Part shown: positions 18,530-27,143 of the stretch, in pieces
How the letters are laid out: each line of letters opens with the position of its first letter
Position numbering within the stretch: the first letter of the stretch is position 1
From: Paenibacillus apiarius
GTDB lineage: Bacteria; Bacillota; Bacilli; Paenibacillales; Paenibacillaceae
Assembly: GCF_017052585.1 (NCBI RefSeq)
Contig: NZ_JAFFHZ010000001.1
Coordinates: 62,001 to 126,000, forward strand
Reading direction: 5' to 3'
DNA length: 64,000 nt
Notes under the pieces: generated by a model
The model's database searches: none
The model's input: the letters and a program-made list of their open reading frames with translations, nothing else
What the model was told of the DNA's origin: nothing
Made by a program: the position numbers and the translations under genes

Positions 18530-18616
18530 CGCTATCGACCGCCTTTTGCGTAGAATGGACTTGCTCTCACTTGTCCTATTTCACCTATACGCGTTTCTTT
18601 TGTTTTTATGACCGTT

Positions 18617-19453
18617 TTAGGATCGTTTTTTAAAATTTGTCTGTCCTTTGTCTATCCATTGGATTGATATTTGCTCGGGTGACACAAGCCAGGAAGATGT
18701 TAACTCCCTGATCGTTCGCTGCTCTATCCCAAATCCGGCTTGTTGATGTGGGGCAGTTGCCGAGGCAGGCACATCCGGGGCGCTCGCAGCTATCGAAGAA
18801 CTATCGGAGCCATCGCGTTGTGTCGCGTCGATGTGCACCTTTTCAACACGACGAACGTTCTCAATAGGTTCTATGGGCGAAGGAGGCAGCGTCTCCCGAC
18901 TCTCGGGGGCAGCGCCTGCGGACGGAGATGACGGCATATGTGCGGTCTCTTTCATCAAGACCGTTATCCGTTCGATTACAGGCTGTCCTTTCTTCGAATC
19001 GCGGGCAAGAACTACATCGACATCCGTGACTTCGGCGTGCAGCGCACGGAGTGTATCGGGCTCCGAATCCGGTTCATCCGCCGACCTGAGGGCTGCGCCA
19101 AGCTGTTCTTTCATGCGTGATCCGATCTCCAGCGCGGCCAGGCGAAGCGCATCCGCCTGCCGTTCCCGGGCCAACTGCTCCCCCTGCTGCTGAATATTCG
19201 CCAAGCTTGTCCGGTCGCTCCCCGCAGCTTGTGTGCCGGAAGACAGCATGGCGTTCCACTGTTCGGCCAATTCATCCGTTACCTTCGCATCGAACAGCTT
19301 CAACACCGGAGACAGCAGCGTAAGCAAAATAATCAGGCTTAGCATGAGCTTGACATAACGCTGCATCGTGCGGTTCGGCAGCAGCAAGTCGATGAATGTC
19401 GCCAGCAGGATGATCATAATTATTTCTTTCAACCATTGACCTAACCAACTCAT
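18617..19453 (-). CDS. spoIIIAF: SpoIIIAF, stage III sporulation membrane protein
   Basis: SpoIIIAF is a component of the mother-cell SpoIIIA complex. The 278-residue protein begins with two closely spaced membrane helices (about 7-27 and 33-52, MIILLATFIDLLLPNR; LMLSLIILLTLLSPVL). A soluble domain lies in the intermembrane space, with a Pro/Ser-rich insertion (about 170-235) and the terminal EQISIQWIDKG motif. It is longer than the 206-residue Bacillus protein, and the insertion explains the difference. The start ATG at 19453 has AAGGAG upstream. Confidence 0.95.
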   Translation of the reverse strand: MSWLGQWLKEIIMIILLATFIDLLLPNRTMQRYVKLMLSLIILLTLLSPVLKLFDAKVTDELAEQWNAMLSSGTQAAGSDRTSLANIQQQGEQLARERQADALRLAALEIGSRMKEQLGAALRSADEPDSEPDTLRALHAEVTDVDVVLARDSKKGQPVIERITVLMKETAHMPSSPSAGAAPESRETLPPSPIEPIENVRRVEKVHIDATQRDGSDSSSIAASAPDVPASATAPHQQAGFGIEQRTIRELTSSWLVSPEQISIQWIDKGQTNFKKRS

Positions 19454-19487
19454 GCCGCGAACTCCTTCCCCGCGTGCCCTGACTGCG

Positions 19488-20738
19488 CTACCTCATCATG
19501 ACGGTGACGTTGCCTGCGGTTAACAGTATCGTAATGGCGAGAAAAAACATCAAGCCGACGGCTGACAAAGCGGCGAACACGTAGATCATGCTCTTGCCGA
19601 CTGTCTTGAGGCAACCGACGACGGGACTGTCGCCTAGCGGCTGCATGACGGCTGAAGATACGTTGTAAATCAGCGCCAGCGTCATAATTTTGATGGCTGG
19701 AAATGCGCATAAGAACAATAAAATAATGACCCCCGTCAAACCGACAGCATTTTTGACAAGCAGCGATGCCGAGATGACGGTATCCGTCGCATCAGAGAAT
19801 ACGCGGCCCACCACGGGCACAAAGTTGCCTGTAATGTACTTGGCCGTTCGGATCGTGACACCGTCTGTTACCGAGCTCGTCACACCCTGAACCGATATGA
19901 CGCCCAAAAAAATCGTAAGCAGCACACCCAGCAGCCCTACGCTAATATTCCGCAGCAAATTGGCAAGCTGCGTCACTTTATACTTGTCCGACAGCGCGCT
20001 GACGATGTGGAGAACCGCCGAGAAGAATAGCAGCGGGAATACTCCCGCATAAATTAACGTTCCAATGATGTGCACCATGAAGACGATGAGCGGATGCATG
20101 ACGGAGACCGTAACCACGTTGCCCATCGAAGCTAGCAGCGTGAATAAGAGCGGCACCATCGCCATCATAAAGTGAATCATGCTCGAAATCGCGTCCTTCG
20201 CATATCCAATCGCGATATGGAAGCTGTTGATCGCTAATATAATGATGACCATATACGAGATGGAATAAGCGATTTTACTTACCGCATTGCGTTCGAACGC
20301 GGTCTGCAAGGTCTCCAACACCATGCTGAATAGGGCCAATATGACGATCGTCACGATGAGCTTCCCGTTCATCACCACTTCCTGCATCAAAAACATTCCT
20401 ATCGCCTTCAGCACATTGCCTATCGTAAGCTTCTCTCCGCCGGGGAGCAGGATGTCCGCAAAGCTGGGCATGGCATCCTTCGGGAAGAAGCCGCCATATT
20501 GGGTCAACAAATCATTCCAATAACGCTCTACTTCCCCCGTCTTAAGCCTGCTGGCTTGCTGCTCCACCCAAGCTTTCGCCGCTGCGGAAGAAGCGGGATT
20601 TCCTTTATCCGGCGGCTCGTCCGGAGCGGCAAATCCAACTCCGATAAAAGCGAACAGGAAACAGCAGATCATGGCTATCCATGTCCATTTGAACCTGTCC
20701 GATTTTGTCAGCGCCCTTTTCAATTGGCTTCGATCCAT
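19488..20738 (-). CDS. spoIIIAE: SpoIIIAE, polytopic channel component
   Basis: The 416-residue protein has an N-terminal signal-like helix (about 20-38) and then seven or more membrane segments from about residue 105 to the C-terminus. This is the architecture of SpoIIIAE. It resembles a transport component and is essential for forespore development. Conserved features include YWNDLLTQYGGFFP and GVTSSVTDGVTIRTAKYITGNFVP. The ATG at 20738 lies after AAGGTGGAG. It sits in the fixed operon order between AD and AF. Confidence 0.96.
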   Translation of the reverse strand: MDRSQLKRALTKSDRFKWTWIAMICCFLFAFIGVGFAAPDEPPDKGNPASSAAAKAWVEQQASRLKTGEVERYWNDLLTQYGGFFPKDAMPSFADILLPGGEKLTIGNVLKAIGMFLMQEVVMNGKLIVTIVILALFSMVLETLQTAFERNAVSKIAYSISYMVIIILAINSFHIAIGYAKDAISSMIHFMMAMVPLLFTLLASMGNVVTVSVMHPLIVFMVHIIGTLIYAGVFPLLFFSAVLHIVSALSDKYKVTQLANLLRNISVGLLGVLLTIFLGVISVQGVTSSVTDGVTIRTAKYITGNFVPVVGRVFSDATDTVISASLLVKNAVGLTGVIILLFLCAFPAIKIMTLALIYNVSSAVMQPLGDSPVVGCLKTVGKSMIYVFAALSAVGLMFFLAITILLTAGNVTVMMR

Positions 20739-20750
20739 TCGCTCTCCACC

Positions 20751-21140
20751 TTACGCCGGAAGCAGTCTCATCACCGTTTCGATAATGACGCTAATAATCG
20801 GGATGGCCAAAACCATGATGAGCACTTTTCCGGCAAGCTCAATCTTCGAAGCGATACCTTCTTGTCCGGCATCGCGCACCACTTGGGCTCCGAACTCCGC
20901 AATATAAGCGATCCCGATTATTTTGAGAATCGTCTTTAAATAGACGGGTTGAATACCTGAGCGCTCCGCCAAATCCTCAAGCACATGAATGACGGTTTCT
21001 ATCTTCCCGATAAGAAACAGAAAAATTAATATGCCTGCAAACGCTGATATTAAAAAAGCAAACATCGGTTTCTGCTCTTTCACGACGAGCACCAGTATCG
21101 TTGCGAGCAAACCGAGACCTACCACTTGAATGATTTCCAT
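20751..21140 (-). CDS. spoIIIAD: SpoIIIAD, stage III sporulation membrane protein
   Basis: The 129-residue protein is almost entirely hydrophobic, with three to four membrane segments, and includes the conserved AYIAEFGAQVVRDAGQEGIASKIE region split by the third segment. SpoIIIAD and SpoIIIAC are thought to form a small membrane subcomplex of the channel. It starts 27 bases after spoIIIAC and ends 12 bases before spoIIIAE. Confidence 0.96.
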   Translation of the reverse strand: MEIIQVVGLGLLATILVLVVKEQKPMFAFLISAFAGILIFLFLIGKIETVIHVLEDLAERSGIQPVYLKTILKIIGIAYIAEFGAQVVRDAGQEGIASKIELAGKVLIMVLAIPIISVIIETVMRLLPA

Positions 21141-21167
21141 GAAATCACCTGCCGCGCAGAATCCAAC

Positions 21168-21371
21168 TCACTGAAACAAGAAGATGGTCTTAATCTCTTG
21201 AAAAAGGTGATCCAGCAAGCGGACGACCATGAATAAAACCACGACAAAGCCGATTACCGTCACCCAATGGGCCATATCTTCCTTTCCCATTTGCTTCAGC
21301 ACGGTATGAATCATCGCAATGATGATGCCGATTCCGGCAATTTGGAAAATGGCGCTGACATCCACACTCAT
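21168..21371 (-). CDS. spoIIIAC: SpoIIIAC, small stage III sporulation membrane protein
   Basis: The 67-residue protein has two membrane segments (about 6-24 and 34-52) with the family sequence FQIAGIGIIIAMIHTVLKQMGKED between and within them. An open frame extends 22 codons upstream, but the ATG at 21371 gives the standard length and follows GAGGTG by seven bases. It lies between spoIIIAB and spoIIIAD. Confidence 0.95.
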   Translation of the reverse strand: MSVDVSAIFQIAGIGIIIAMIHTVLKQMGKEDMAHWVTVIGFVVVLFMVVRLLDHLFQEIKTIFLFQ

Positions 21372-21382
21372 CCCCTGGCACC

Positions 21383-21910
21383 TCAATACATCAAAATAAC
21401 GGCTAATAATCCGCTTAATACGCCGAGACTTCGGCACATCGTGCCGTACCGCTGATGTTCCTCCCTAGCCGTGCTTTCCTCCTGCTCTAGCTGCTTGACG
21501 GCATGCCGAATGTGCTTTCTCTGATCCTCGCGGTCACTGACTCCCAAGCTGTAGCCAAGCTCATTCAAAATCCGAATGTCTTCCTTGGCAAGCGCCGTCT
21601 TCTTTCCATTGCACCGCCACGCCTGGTCCCAAGCTTCCCGAGCGGTCAGAGGAGGGCCATCGGCGCCGTTCATCGCCTGTGCGGCTTCCGTAAAGACCAG
21701 TTGAAGCGGAGAGGGCATTTGCCTGCTGATGTCGGTAAACGCGGACGAGAGCGGCGTATAACCGTACACAATCGCCGTCTCCAAGCGTTGAAGCGCATGA
21801 TTGAGCAAGCGCAGCTGCTTCGGACGGGCCGCGTATTGCGCCGCCTTCAACCAGCCGATGCTGGAGGCCGAGGCGATGAGCAGCGCCGCTCCAATGAATT
21901 TAACGATCAG
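21383..21910 (-). CDS. spoIIIAB: SpoIIIAB, stage III sporulation protein (CTG start)
   Basis: The complete 175-residue reading has an N-terminal membrane helix (FIGAALLIASASSIGW) followed by a helical cytoplasmic domain. It ends in a second hydrophobic segment (SLGVLSGLLAVILMY), the pattern of SpoIIIAB. No ATG, GTG or TTG exists between the upstream in-frame TGA and the first helix. The only plausible initiator is CTG at 21908-21910, five bases after AGGGAGG, and it overlaps the end of spoIIIAA. Using the first standard codon (TTG at 21850) would delete the first helix, which the family keeps. The result matches the 171 residues of Bacillus. Confidence 0.93.
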   Translation of the reverse strand: MIVKFIGAALLIASASSIGWLKAAQYAARPKQLRLLNHALQRLETAIVYGYTPLSSAFTDISRQMPSPLQLVFTEAAQAMNGADGPPLTAREAWDQAWRCNGKKTALAKEDIRILNELGYSLGVSDREDQRKHIRHAVKQLEQEESTAREEHQRYGTMCRSLGVLSGLLAVILMY

Positions 21911-22907
21911 TGCCCCCTCCCTTCTTCACTCCCCGGCTGTCCTGCCCTTGCAGTGCCCTTCGCTTCTCGTCGTACACTTTCCGCTGCCATTCGCGCTTGG
22001 AACGCTTCAACATGACGATTCGGCCGAACGCCCCTTCGTCCATCAACCGCTGAATGCTTGGACGCTTCGTCAAATCGTCAATGTCCGCTCCATGGGCCGA
22101 AGCAATGAGCCTTACGCCTGCATGCATCGCTTCGCGCATCGCATGCAAGTCCTCTTCCCGTCCGAATTCATCAACGATGAGCACGTCGGGAGACATGGAG
22201 CGAATGAACATCATCATTCCTTCCGCCTTCGGACAACCGTCCATGACATCGGTCCGGTATCCTAAATCATAGCTTGGCACGCCTTTGATGCACCCGGCAA
22301 TTTCCGAACGCTCATCGACGATGCCCACCTTTAACGCTTTCCACCTTGCTTCGGAATGATTCCATGCGCCCGTGCCGACTGCGCGCGCGATATCGCGGAG
22401 CATCGTTGTCTTCCCATGCTGCGGCGGAGAGACGATCAACGTGTGATACACAGTCTGATGCCTGAAATCCAGCAGCATTGGCATAATGGAATCGGCAATT
22501 CCCCGCACTTCCCTCGCAATTCGAATATTGAATCCCGTAATCTCCCGCAAATGACTGACACTGCCCTGTGTTAACACGGTCCTTCCCGCCAAGCCGATGC
22601 GATGGCCTCCCGGGATAGTCACGAACCCGCGGCGCAGTTCCTCTTCCATTGTGTATAACGAATGATTCGTAATGAAATCGAGTAATTGATGACCATCCTC
22701 ACGGCTTGGACGATAGGCCGTCTCCGGATCCTCCGTCACGGTGCCAAGCGGGGTCACTAAATAAAAGTCTCCCATGACGCCGATTTCAAGCGGCCGTCTT
22801 TCCCGTATGCGAATCTCTTCCAGTTCGGCAAGAATCCGTGCTGGCAGACGCATCAGTACGGATTTCAATTCCGGAGGCAGCACCGCTGACCAGCTCAGAG
22901 TATTCAT
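21900..22907 (-). CDS. spoIIIAA: SpoIIIAA, AAA-type ATPase of the SpoIIIA complex
   Basis: SpoIIIAA is the cytoplasmic ATPase of the channel, related to secretion ATPases. The 335-residue protein contains Walker A SPPQHGKTT (about 158-166) and Walker B VLIVDEFGRE (about 235-244). The N-terminal domain, including RIRERRPLEIG, also fits the family. The ORF runs 16 codons further upstream, but the ATG at 22907 follows GGAGGG by eight bases and opens with the usual MNTLSW-like sequence. It is the first gene of the spoIIIA operon. Confidence 0.96.
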   Translation of the reverse strand: MNTLSWSAVLPPELKSVLMRLPARILAELEEIRIRERRPLEIGVMGDFYLVTPLGTVTEDPETAYRPSREDGHQLLDFITNHSLYTMEEELRRGFVTIPGGHRIGLAGRTVLTQGSVSHLREITGFNIRIAREVRGIADSIMPMLLDFRHQTVYHTLIVSPPQHGKTTMLRDIARAVGTGAWNHSEARWKALKVGIVDERSEIAGCIKGVPSYDLGYRTDVMDGCPKAEGMMMFIRSMSPDVLIVDEFGREEDLHAMREAMHAGVRLIASAHGADIDDLTKRPSIQRLMDEGAFGRIVMLKRSKREWQRKVYDEKRRALQGQDSRGVKKGGGTDR

Positions 22908-23016
22908 ATCTGTTCCCTCCATGCAGAAACGCTGTCCGCCTGGCGACGGAAGCATACGAATCTGCGTGATAGGCAGCCACTGATTCGGCTTTGATTATGT
23001 CGCTGCTCGTACAACA

Positions 23017-23045
23017 TATGTATGGTTCTTGTCCCTCATTTATGC
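23017..23045 (-). promoter_or_regulatory. Sigma-E promoter of the spoIIIA operon
   Basis: On the minus strand GCATAAA (23039-23045), a 14-base spacer and CATACATA (23017-23024) closely fit the sigma-E consensus (about TCATATT-N14-CATACAAT). Transcription would start about 100 bases before the spoIIIAA ATG. Sigma-E is the mother-cell factor that drives spoIIIA in Bacillus, so the fit is functionally sensible. It was found by eye. Confidence 0.65.
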
Positions 23046-23068
23046 AACAACCCGCCCTGCCTATATCT

Positions 23069-23338
23069 CTATTTCTTGAGAATGCCAATAAGCAGACAGG
23101 TTACCCCGACGACGATCCAAGCGATTTTGTTCCAATTGAGCTTGTCCGCCATACCGATTAATCCGATCGTCGTCGTCGCGATCAGCACCAACGGCCCGAC
23201 CAAGGCAAGCAGCGAATTCACCGCCAGTGCCCGCTCCGGCTGGTTCAGCCTCAGCATAATAATCGCTGCCGTTATTTCCAGGCATCCTGACATCACTCTA
23301 AGCCCCGCCATGCTTGCGACGAATTTATCAATCGACAC
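23069..23338 (-). CDS. yqhV: YqhV, DUF2619 membrane protein
   Basis: The 89-residue protein has three hydrophobic segments (about 10-30, 38-62 and 70-86) and matches the small YqhV/DUF2619 family that precedes spoIIIAA in Bacillus. Its function is unknown, but the link to sporulation by position is conserved. The start is GTG at 23338, ten bases after AAGGAGG. The interval to spoIIIAA holds the sigma-E promoter. Confidence 0.9.
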   Translation of the reverse strand: MSIDKFVASMAGLRVMSGCLEITAAIIMLRLNQPERALAVNSLLALVGPLVLIATTTIGLIGMADKLNWNKIAWIVVGVTCLLIGILKK

Positions 23339-23604
23339 GTTTCATTAGCCTCCTTCCGGGATCATGTGCTTTCGTCCTGCAGCCGCATAAGCGCTTCGTA
23401 CCGATGCTGTCCTTTCTTCGCTGGTATCATTCTATGCTCGTCCATGCCGTTTTAGAGCATCGTCCTCTTATACTCGCATTTTTTAAGCCGATAGATTGCG
23501 TCATATATAGGCCTGACTTATTGAGCTAGGCACGTGTCAGGGGCAAAATGCATATATTGCTTCCAAGATTCGACTATCCTGCTGACATGAAGGAGATTGT
23601 GAAC

Positions 23605-24426
23605 ATGAGCTTGACGGACAATCAAATCGAGATTTGGCCAAGTGCCTTATGCGATCCGAGCGGAGAACGTGAACGCAAGCCGAGAACGACAGGATTAACG
23701 ATGGTTATGGACAAAGGGCTGGGACTAGGCGAATTTAAAGATATGCTCGAGCTGGCCCATGAGCATATCGATATAATCAAGATGGGCTTCGGCACAGCTG
23801 CAGTCATGCCTCATCGCCTGCTTACTGCCAAGCTGAACGCTGCCAAGCGTTACGGAATTACGGTCATGCCCGGCGGAACATTTCTGGAGATCGCGGTCGT
23901 AAAAGGCATTGTCGAAGATTTTTTTCATATGATGGGAGAAACGGGATTCACGGGAGTGGAGGTATCAGACGGGACGATTTCGCTGTCGCGTCAAGATCGC
24001 AACGACTTGATTGCGCGAGCGCGGGAGCTGGGATTTCATGTATGTTCGGAGTATGGGAAGAAAGATTCCCTATCATCGTTTCTACTGGATGACTTGCTTG
24101 AAACCTTCACGGAAGATATCGCGCACGGCTCCGCGTGGATGACGCTCGAAGGAAGAGAATCCGGTATTGGGGTAGGCGTGTATGATGACAGCGGCAGCTG
24201 CGACACCAACCTCGTCACCCGAATCGTAGAATCCGTGCACACGCCGGAACGATTGATGTGGGAAGCGCCGCGTAAAGATCAGCAAGTTGCCATTCTCCAC
24301 ACGGCCGGACTGCGCGCCAATATCGGCAATATCGCCCCGCAGGAGATTATCGCGTGCGAGGCGCTGCGTCGCGGCCTTCGTTCCGATACGATGAACCAGC
24401 TCGCGCTGCCGCGCGATATAAAGTAA
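23605..24426 (+). CDS. comA: Phosphosulfolactate synthase (ComA/YitC type)
   Basis: This family adds sulfite to phosphoenolpyruvate to give (R)-phosphosulfolactate. In archaea this starts coenzyme M synthesis, and in Bacillus YitC is linked to the sulfolactate stored in spores. The 273-residue TIM-barrel protein reads RKPRTTGLTMVMDKG near the start. It continues with HIDIIKMGFGTAAVMP, VMPGGTFLEIAV, GFTGVEVSDGTISL and LEGRESGIGVGVYDDSG, all typical of the family. The ORF is open from 23548, but the ATG at 23605 has AAGGAG nine bases upstream. comB follows in the same direction. Confidence 0.93.
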   Translation: MSLTDNQIEIWPSALCDPSGERERKPRTTGLTMVMDKGLGLGEFKDMLELAHEHIDIIKMGFGTAAVMPHRLLTAKLNAAKRYGITVMPGGTFLEIAVVKGIVEDFFHMMGETGFTGVEVSDGTISLSRQDRNDLIARARELGFHVCSEYGKKDSLSSFLLDDLLETFTEDIAHGSAWMTLEGRESGIGVGVYDDSGSCDTNLVTRIVESVHTPERLMWEAPRKDQQVAILHTAGLRANIGNIAPQEIIACEALRRGLRSDTMNQLALPRDIK

Positions 24427-24471
24427 CGGTTCACTACGGAAAAATTCATGATCACGGAGGAGGTGAGATGG

Positions 24472-25194
24472 TTGCAGGTCGATGTCATTGCAAGCGTAAA
24501 TGAAGCTCGAGCCATTGATCTTACGAATCGCACCGTTATCGTTATCGATGTTCTGCGGGCGACAAGCACCATCGTTACGGCATTGTCCCATGGCGCTTCC
24601 GGCGTTATCCCCGCGGAGACGGTCAGTCAAGCAAAGCAGATCGTCCAGTCCGGAGATGTGCTTGGAGGCGAGCGTTATTCCAAAAAGATTGCCGGGTTTG
24701 ACACCGGCAATTCACCTTTCGAGTACATGGGGAACGATTATAACGGCAAACGTATCGTCTTGACGACCTCGAACGGAACCCGTGCCATTCAGAAAGCGAT
24801 GAAAGCCGATTACGTATTGGCAGGTGCGATGATTAATGCCTCTGCCTGCGCAAACGCCGCTTATAGGCTTCGCAAAGATATTGCTCTGCTCTGCGCAGGC
24901 ACGCAAGATACATTCGCATTCGAAGACGGTCTATGCGCGGGGCTTATCCTATCCGAGCTGTATCGTTGCACGGATAACGCGCATGCTATTGTGACCAACG
25001 ATTACGGCTATATGATGTATAGCGCCTATCGTTTCCATGAGGATAATATGTTCGAAGCATTAATGAACGCTTCCGGCGGTAAACGCCTAGCCAAGATCGG
25101 CTGCTCCAAAGATGTCGAATATTGCGCTCAAGTCAATATCAATGCGCTTGTTCCCATCTTGGAAAACAACATTATGAAGCCATTTCATCTATAA
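24472..25194 (+). CDS. comB: 2-phosphosulfolactate phosphatase (ComB)
   Basis: ComB removes phosphate from 2-phosphosulfolactate to give sulfolactate, the step after ComA. The 240-residue protein has the family blocks VIVIDVLRATSTIVTAL (about 19-35), DTGNSPFEYMG and LTTSNGTRAIQKA, AFEDGLCAGLI and the C-terminal DVEYCAQVN. The ORF is open from ATG 24448, but the SD GGAGGAGGTGAG lies inside that reading. I therefore place the start at TTG 24472, eight bases after it. It lies 45 bases behind comA and is probably cotranscribed. Confidence 0.93.
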   Translation: MQVDVIASVNEARAIDLTNRTVIVIDVLRATSTIVTALSHGASGVIPAETVSQAKQIVQSGDVLGGERYSKKIAGFDTGNSPFEYMGNDYNGKRIVLTTSNGTRAIQKAMKADYVLAGAMINASACANAAYRLRKDIALLCAGTQDTFAFEDGLCAGLILSELYRCTDNAHAIVTNDYGYMMYSAYRFHEDNMFEALMNASGGKRLAKIGCSKDVEYCAQVNINALVPILENNIMKPFHL

Positions 25195-25344
25195 ACGCTT
25201 GCTCAAGGAGTAACTTACGGATTCTATCGCTGTTGGAAAGCACTGGACAGCATTCTTTCATGTTCTAAAGCAAGAGGGCTTGTTCATAAGTTTAAGTAAC
25301 ACCATCGGTCCTGCCGAACAACTCTCTTCTGAGGAGCATATATC

Positions 25345-25806
25345 ATGAATGGCGAGTTCGTATTGCTTATACTTATTATTGTCGGTCTGGTGAGCAGGTC
25401 CCCTATTATTACGACGGCCGCTTGTATTTTGCTAATTATTAAGCTTGTCCATCTGGAACGGTTCCTGCCAGCCATCGAGCGGCGCGGCTTGGAATTCGGG
25501 TTGCTGTTTTTGACCATTGCGGTCCTCGTGCCCTTCGCCGCTGAACGAATCAGCTCGCAAGACTTATTGCAGACGCTTACCTCCTGGCCCGGCCTCTTGG
25601 CGCTGGCCGGCGGCGCGATTGCCACTTCAATGAACGGCAGAGGGCTGGACCTGTTGAAAAACGATCCGCAAATGATTGTCGGGCTTGTCGCCGGATCGAT
25701 CATCGGGATCGTCATGTTGCGCGGCATACCGGTCGGGCCGTTAATGGCAGCCGGTATTACCGCATTATTACTGCAAATCAGCAGATGGATAATAGACAAG
25801 TTCTAA
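25345..25806 (+). CDS. DUF441/UPF0756 membrane protein (YtwI type)
   Basis: The 153-residue protein has four hydrophobic segments (about 5-30, 48-66, 80-98 and 108-148) and the conserved family stretches [17 protein letters not shown] and [15 protein letters not shown]. It belongs to the UPF0756/DUF441 membrane family, which has no known function. The ATG at 25345 follows GAGGAG by eight bases. It converges with lysC, whose stop lies 22 bases away. Confidence 0.88.
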   Translation: MNGEFVLLILIIVGLVSRSPIITTAACILLIIKLVHLERFLPAIERRGLEFGLLFLTIAVLVPFAAERISSQDLLQTLTSWPGLLALAGGAIATSMNGRGLDLLKNDPQMIVGLVAGSIIGIVMLRGIPVGPLMAAGITALLLQISRWIIDKF

Positions 25807-25827
25807 TATGAGATGCCGGACCGTTGC

Positions 25828-27081
25828 CTAGCGCCGGTCTTTCGGCCCGCCGACGAATGCCTGCTCCAATGTGTCCAAGCCATAAGCCGTGTGGAGCGCG
25901 CGGATAATGTCATGGATATTGTCCGCAGCCACCACACAGGACACTTTAATCTCCGACGTGCTCACCATCTTGATGCTGACTCCTGTCTCGGAAATGACTT
26001 TGAACATTTTAGCCGCAACACCCGGATGACTGACCATGCCGGCCCCTACGATAGAAATCTTCACCAGATCGGTTTCAGACGTAACTTCCCTGTACGGAAC
26101 CTCGGCCCGAATCTGATCCAATACGGCAATCGCGCGCTCGCGGTCATGAAGAGCCGTCGTAAAGGAGAAATCCGCCTCTCCATTCTGTACACCGCTCTGT
26201 ACGATAATATCGACATCAATGTGCGCATCTGCGAGCGCTCCGAACATTTTCGCCAGCACCCCCGGCAAATCGGCAACCCCGAGTACACTAATCCGAGCTA
26301 CGTTCTTATCATAAGCGATGCCGCTGACGACCACGCCTTGTTCCATAATCGCTTCCTCCTTCACATAGGTGCCTTCATTATGGTTGAAGCTTGAGCGAAC
26401 AACGAGACAGACGTTGTTGTGCTTCGCATACTCAACCGCCCGTGGATGCAGAACGGCCGCGCCTAAATGGGCCAGCTCCAGCATCTCGTCATAAGAAATC
26501 TCTTTTAATTTCCGGGCGCAGCGTACGATACGAGGATCGGTTGAATAGATCCCATCCACGTCCGTGTATATCTCACATATGTCCGCTTCGATTGCTGCAG
26601 CCATCGCAACGGCCGTCGTATCCGAGCCGCCACGGCCCAAGGTCGTAATCTCACCACAGTCCGACATGCCCTGGAATCCGGCTACGATCACGATTTGTCC
26701 GTCATCCAGCGCCTTCTTCACCCGTTCCGGCTGAATATCGTGAATGCGGGCTTTACCGTGCGTTTCATCGGTGCGGAAGCCTGCCTGCCATCCCGTCATC
26801 GATACCGCATCATGACCCAGTTGATGGATTGCTATGGATAGAAGGGCGACAGATATTTGTTCACCTGTCGTGAGAAGCATGTCCATCTCACGGGCAGGCG
26901 GATTCTCATTCAGATTCTTAGATTGATCGATTAATTCGTCCGTCGTATCTCCCATCGCGGAGACGACGACGACGCACTGGTGGCCTTGTTCTTTTTTTTC
27001 GATGATTCGTTTGGCAACCCGCTTCAACCGTTCGAGATCTCCTACGGAACTGCCACCGAATTTCATGACGTATAGCGCCAC
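25828..27081 (-). CDS. lysC: Aspartokinase, alpha and beta subunits (LysC)
   Basis: LysC phosphorylates L-aspartate in the first step toward lysine, methionine, threonine and diaminopimelate for peptidoglycan. The 417-residue protein has the kinase N-terminus VMKFGGSSVG, TLGRGGSDTTAVA and TDVDGIYSTDPRIV, followed by two ACT regulatory domains (about 265-400). The start is GTG at 27081, nine bases after GGGAG. At codon 246 an internal ATG has its own strong SD, exactly where Bacillus LysC begins its beta subunit. The leader from its extended -10 is only about 47 bases, so no lysine riboswitch fits. Confidence 0.96.
   Translation of the reverse strand: MALYVMKFGGSSVGDLERLKRVAKRIIEKKEQGHQCVVVVSAMGDTTDELIDQSKNLNENPPAREMDMLLTTGEQISVALLSIAIHQLGHDAVSMTGWQAGFRTDETHGKARIHDIQPERVKKALDDGQIVIVAGFQGMSDCGEITTLGRGGSDTTAVAMAAAIEADICEIYTDVDGIYSTDPRIVRCARKLKEISYDEMLELAHLGAAVLHPRAVEYAKHNNVCLVVRSSFNHNEGTYVKEEAIMEQGVVVSGIAYDKNVARISVLGVADLPGVLAKMFGALADAHIDVDIIVQSGVQNGEADFSFTTALHDRERAIAVLDQIRAEVPYREVTSETDLVKISIVGAGMVSHPGVAAKMFKVISETGVSIKMVSTSEIKVSCVVAADNIHDIIRALHTAYGLDTLEQAFVGGPKDRR
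26344..26361 (-). promoter_or_regulatory. Internal ribosome-binding site and start of LysC beta subunit
   Basis: Inside lysC the minus strand reads AAGGAGG (26355-26361), an 8-base spacer, then ATG (26344-26346) in frame. This is as strong as any SD in the window and the ATG is codon 246 of lysC. Translation from here would give a 172-residue protein made of the ACT domains. Bacillus aspartokinase II makes its beta subunit from an in-frame internal start at the same codon, so an alpha2-beta2 enzyme is inferred. Confidence 0.85.
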
Positions 27082-27134
27082 GCTGACTCACTCCCACCCA
27101 TATTAAACTGTATGATGCTTTCATTTAATTGCAT

Positions 27135-27143
27135 ATTATAGCA
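27135..27143 (-). promoter_or_regulatory. lysC extended -10 promoter
   Basis: On the minus strand TGCTATAAT is a perfect extended -10 with no good -35, placing the transcript start near 27128 and the leader at about 47 bases. The element is followed by GGGAG and the GTG start of lysC. Confidence 0.65.
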
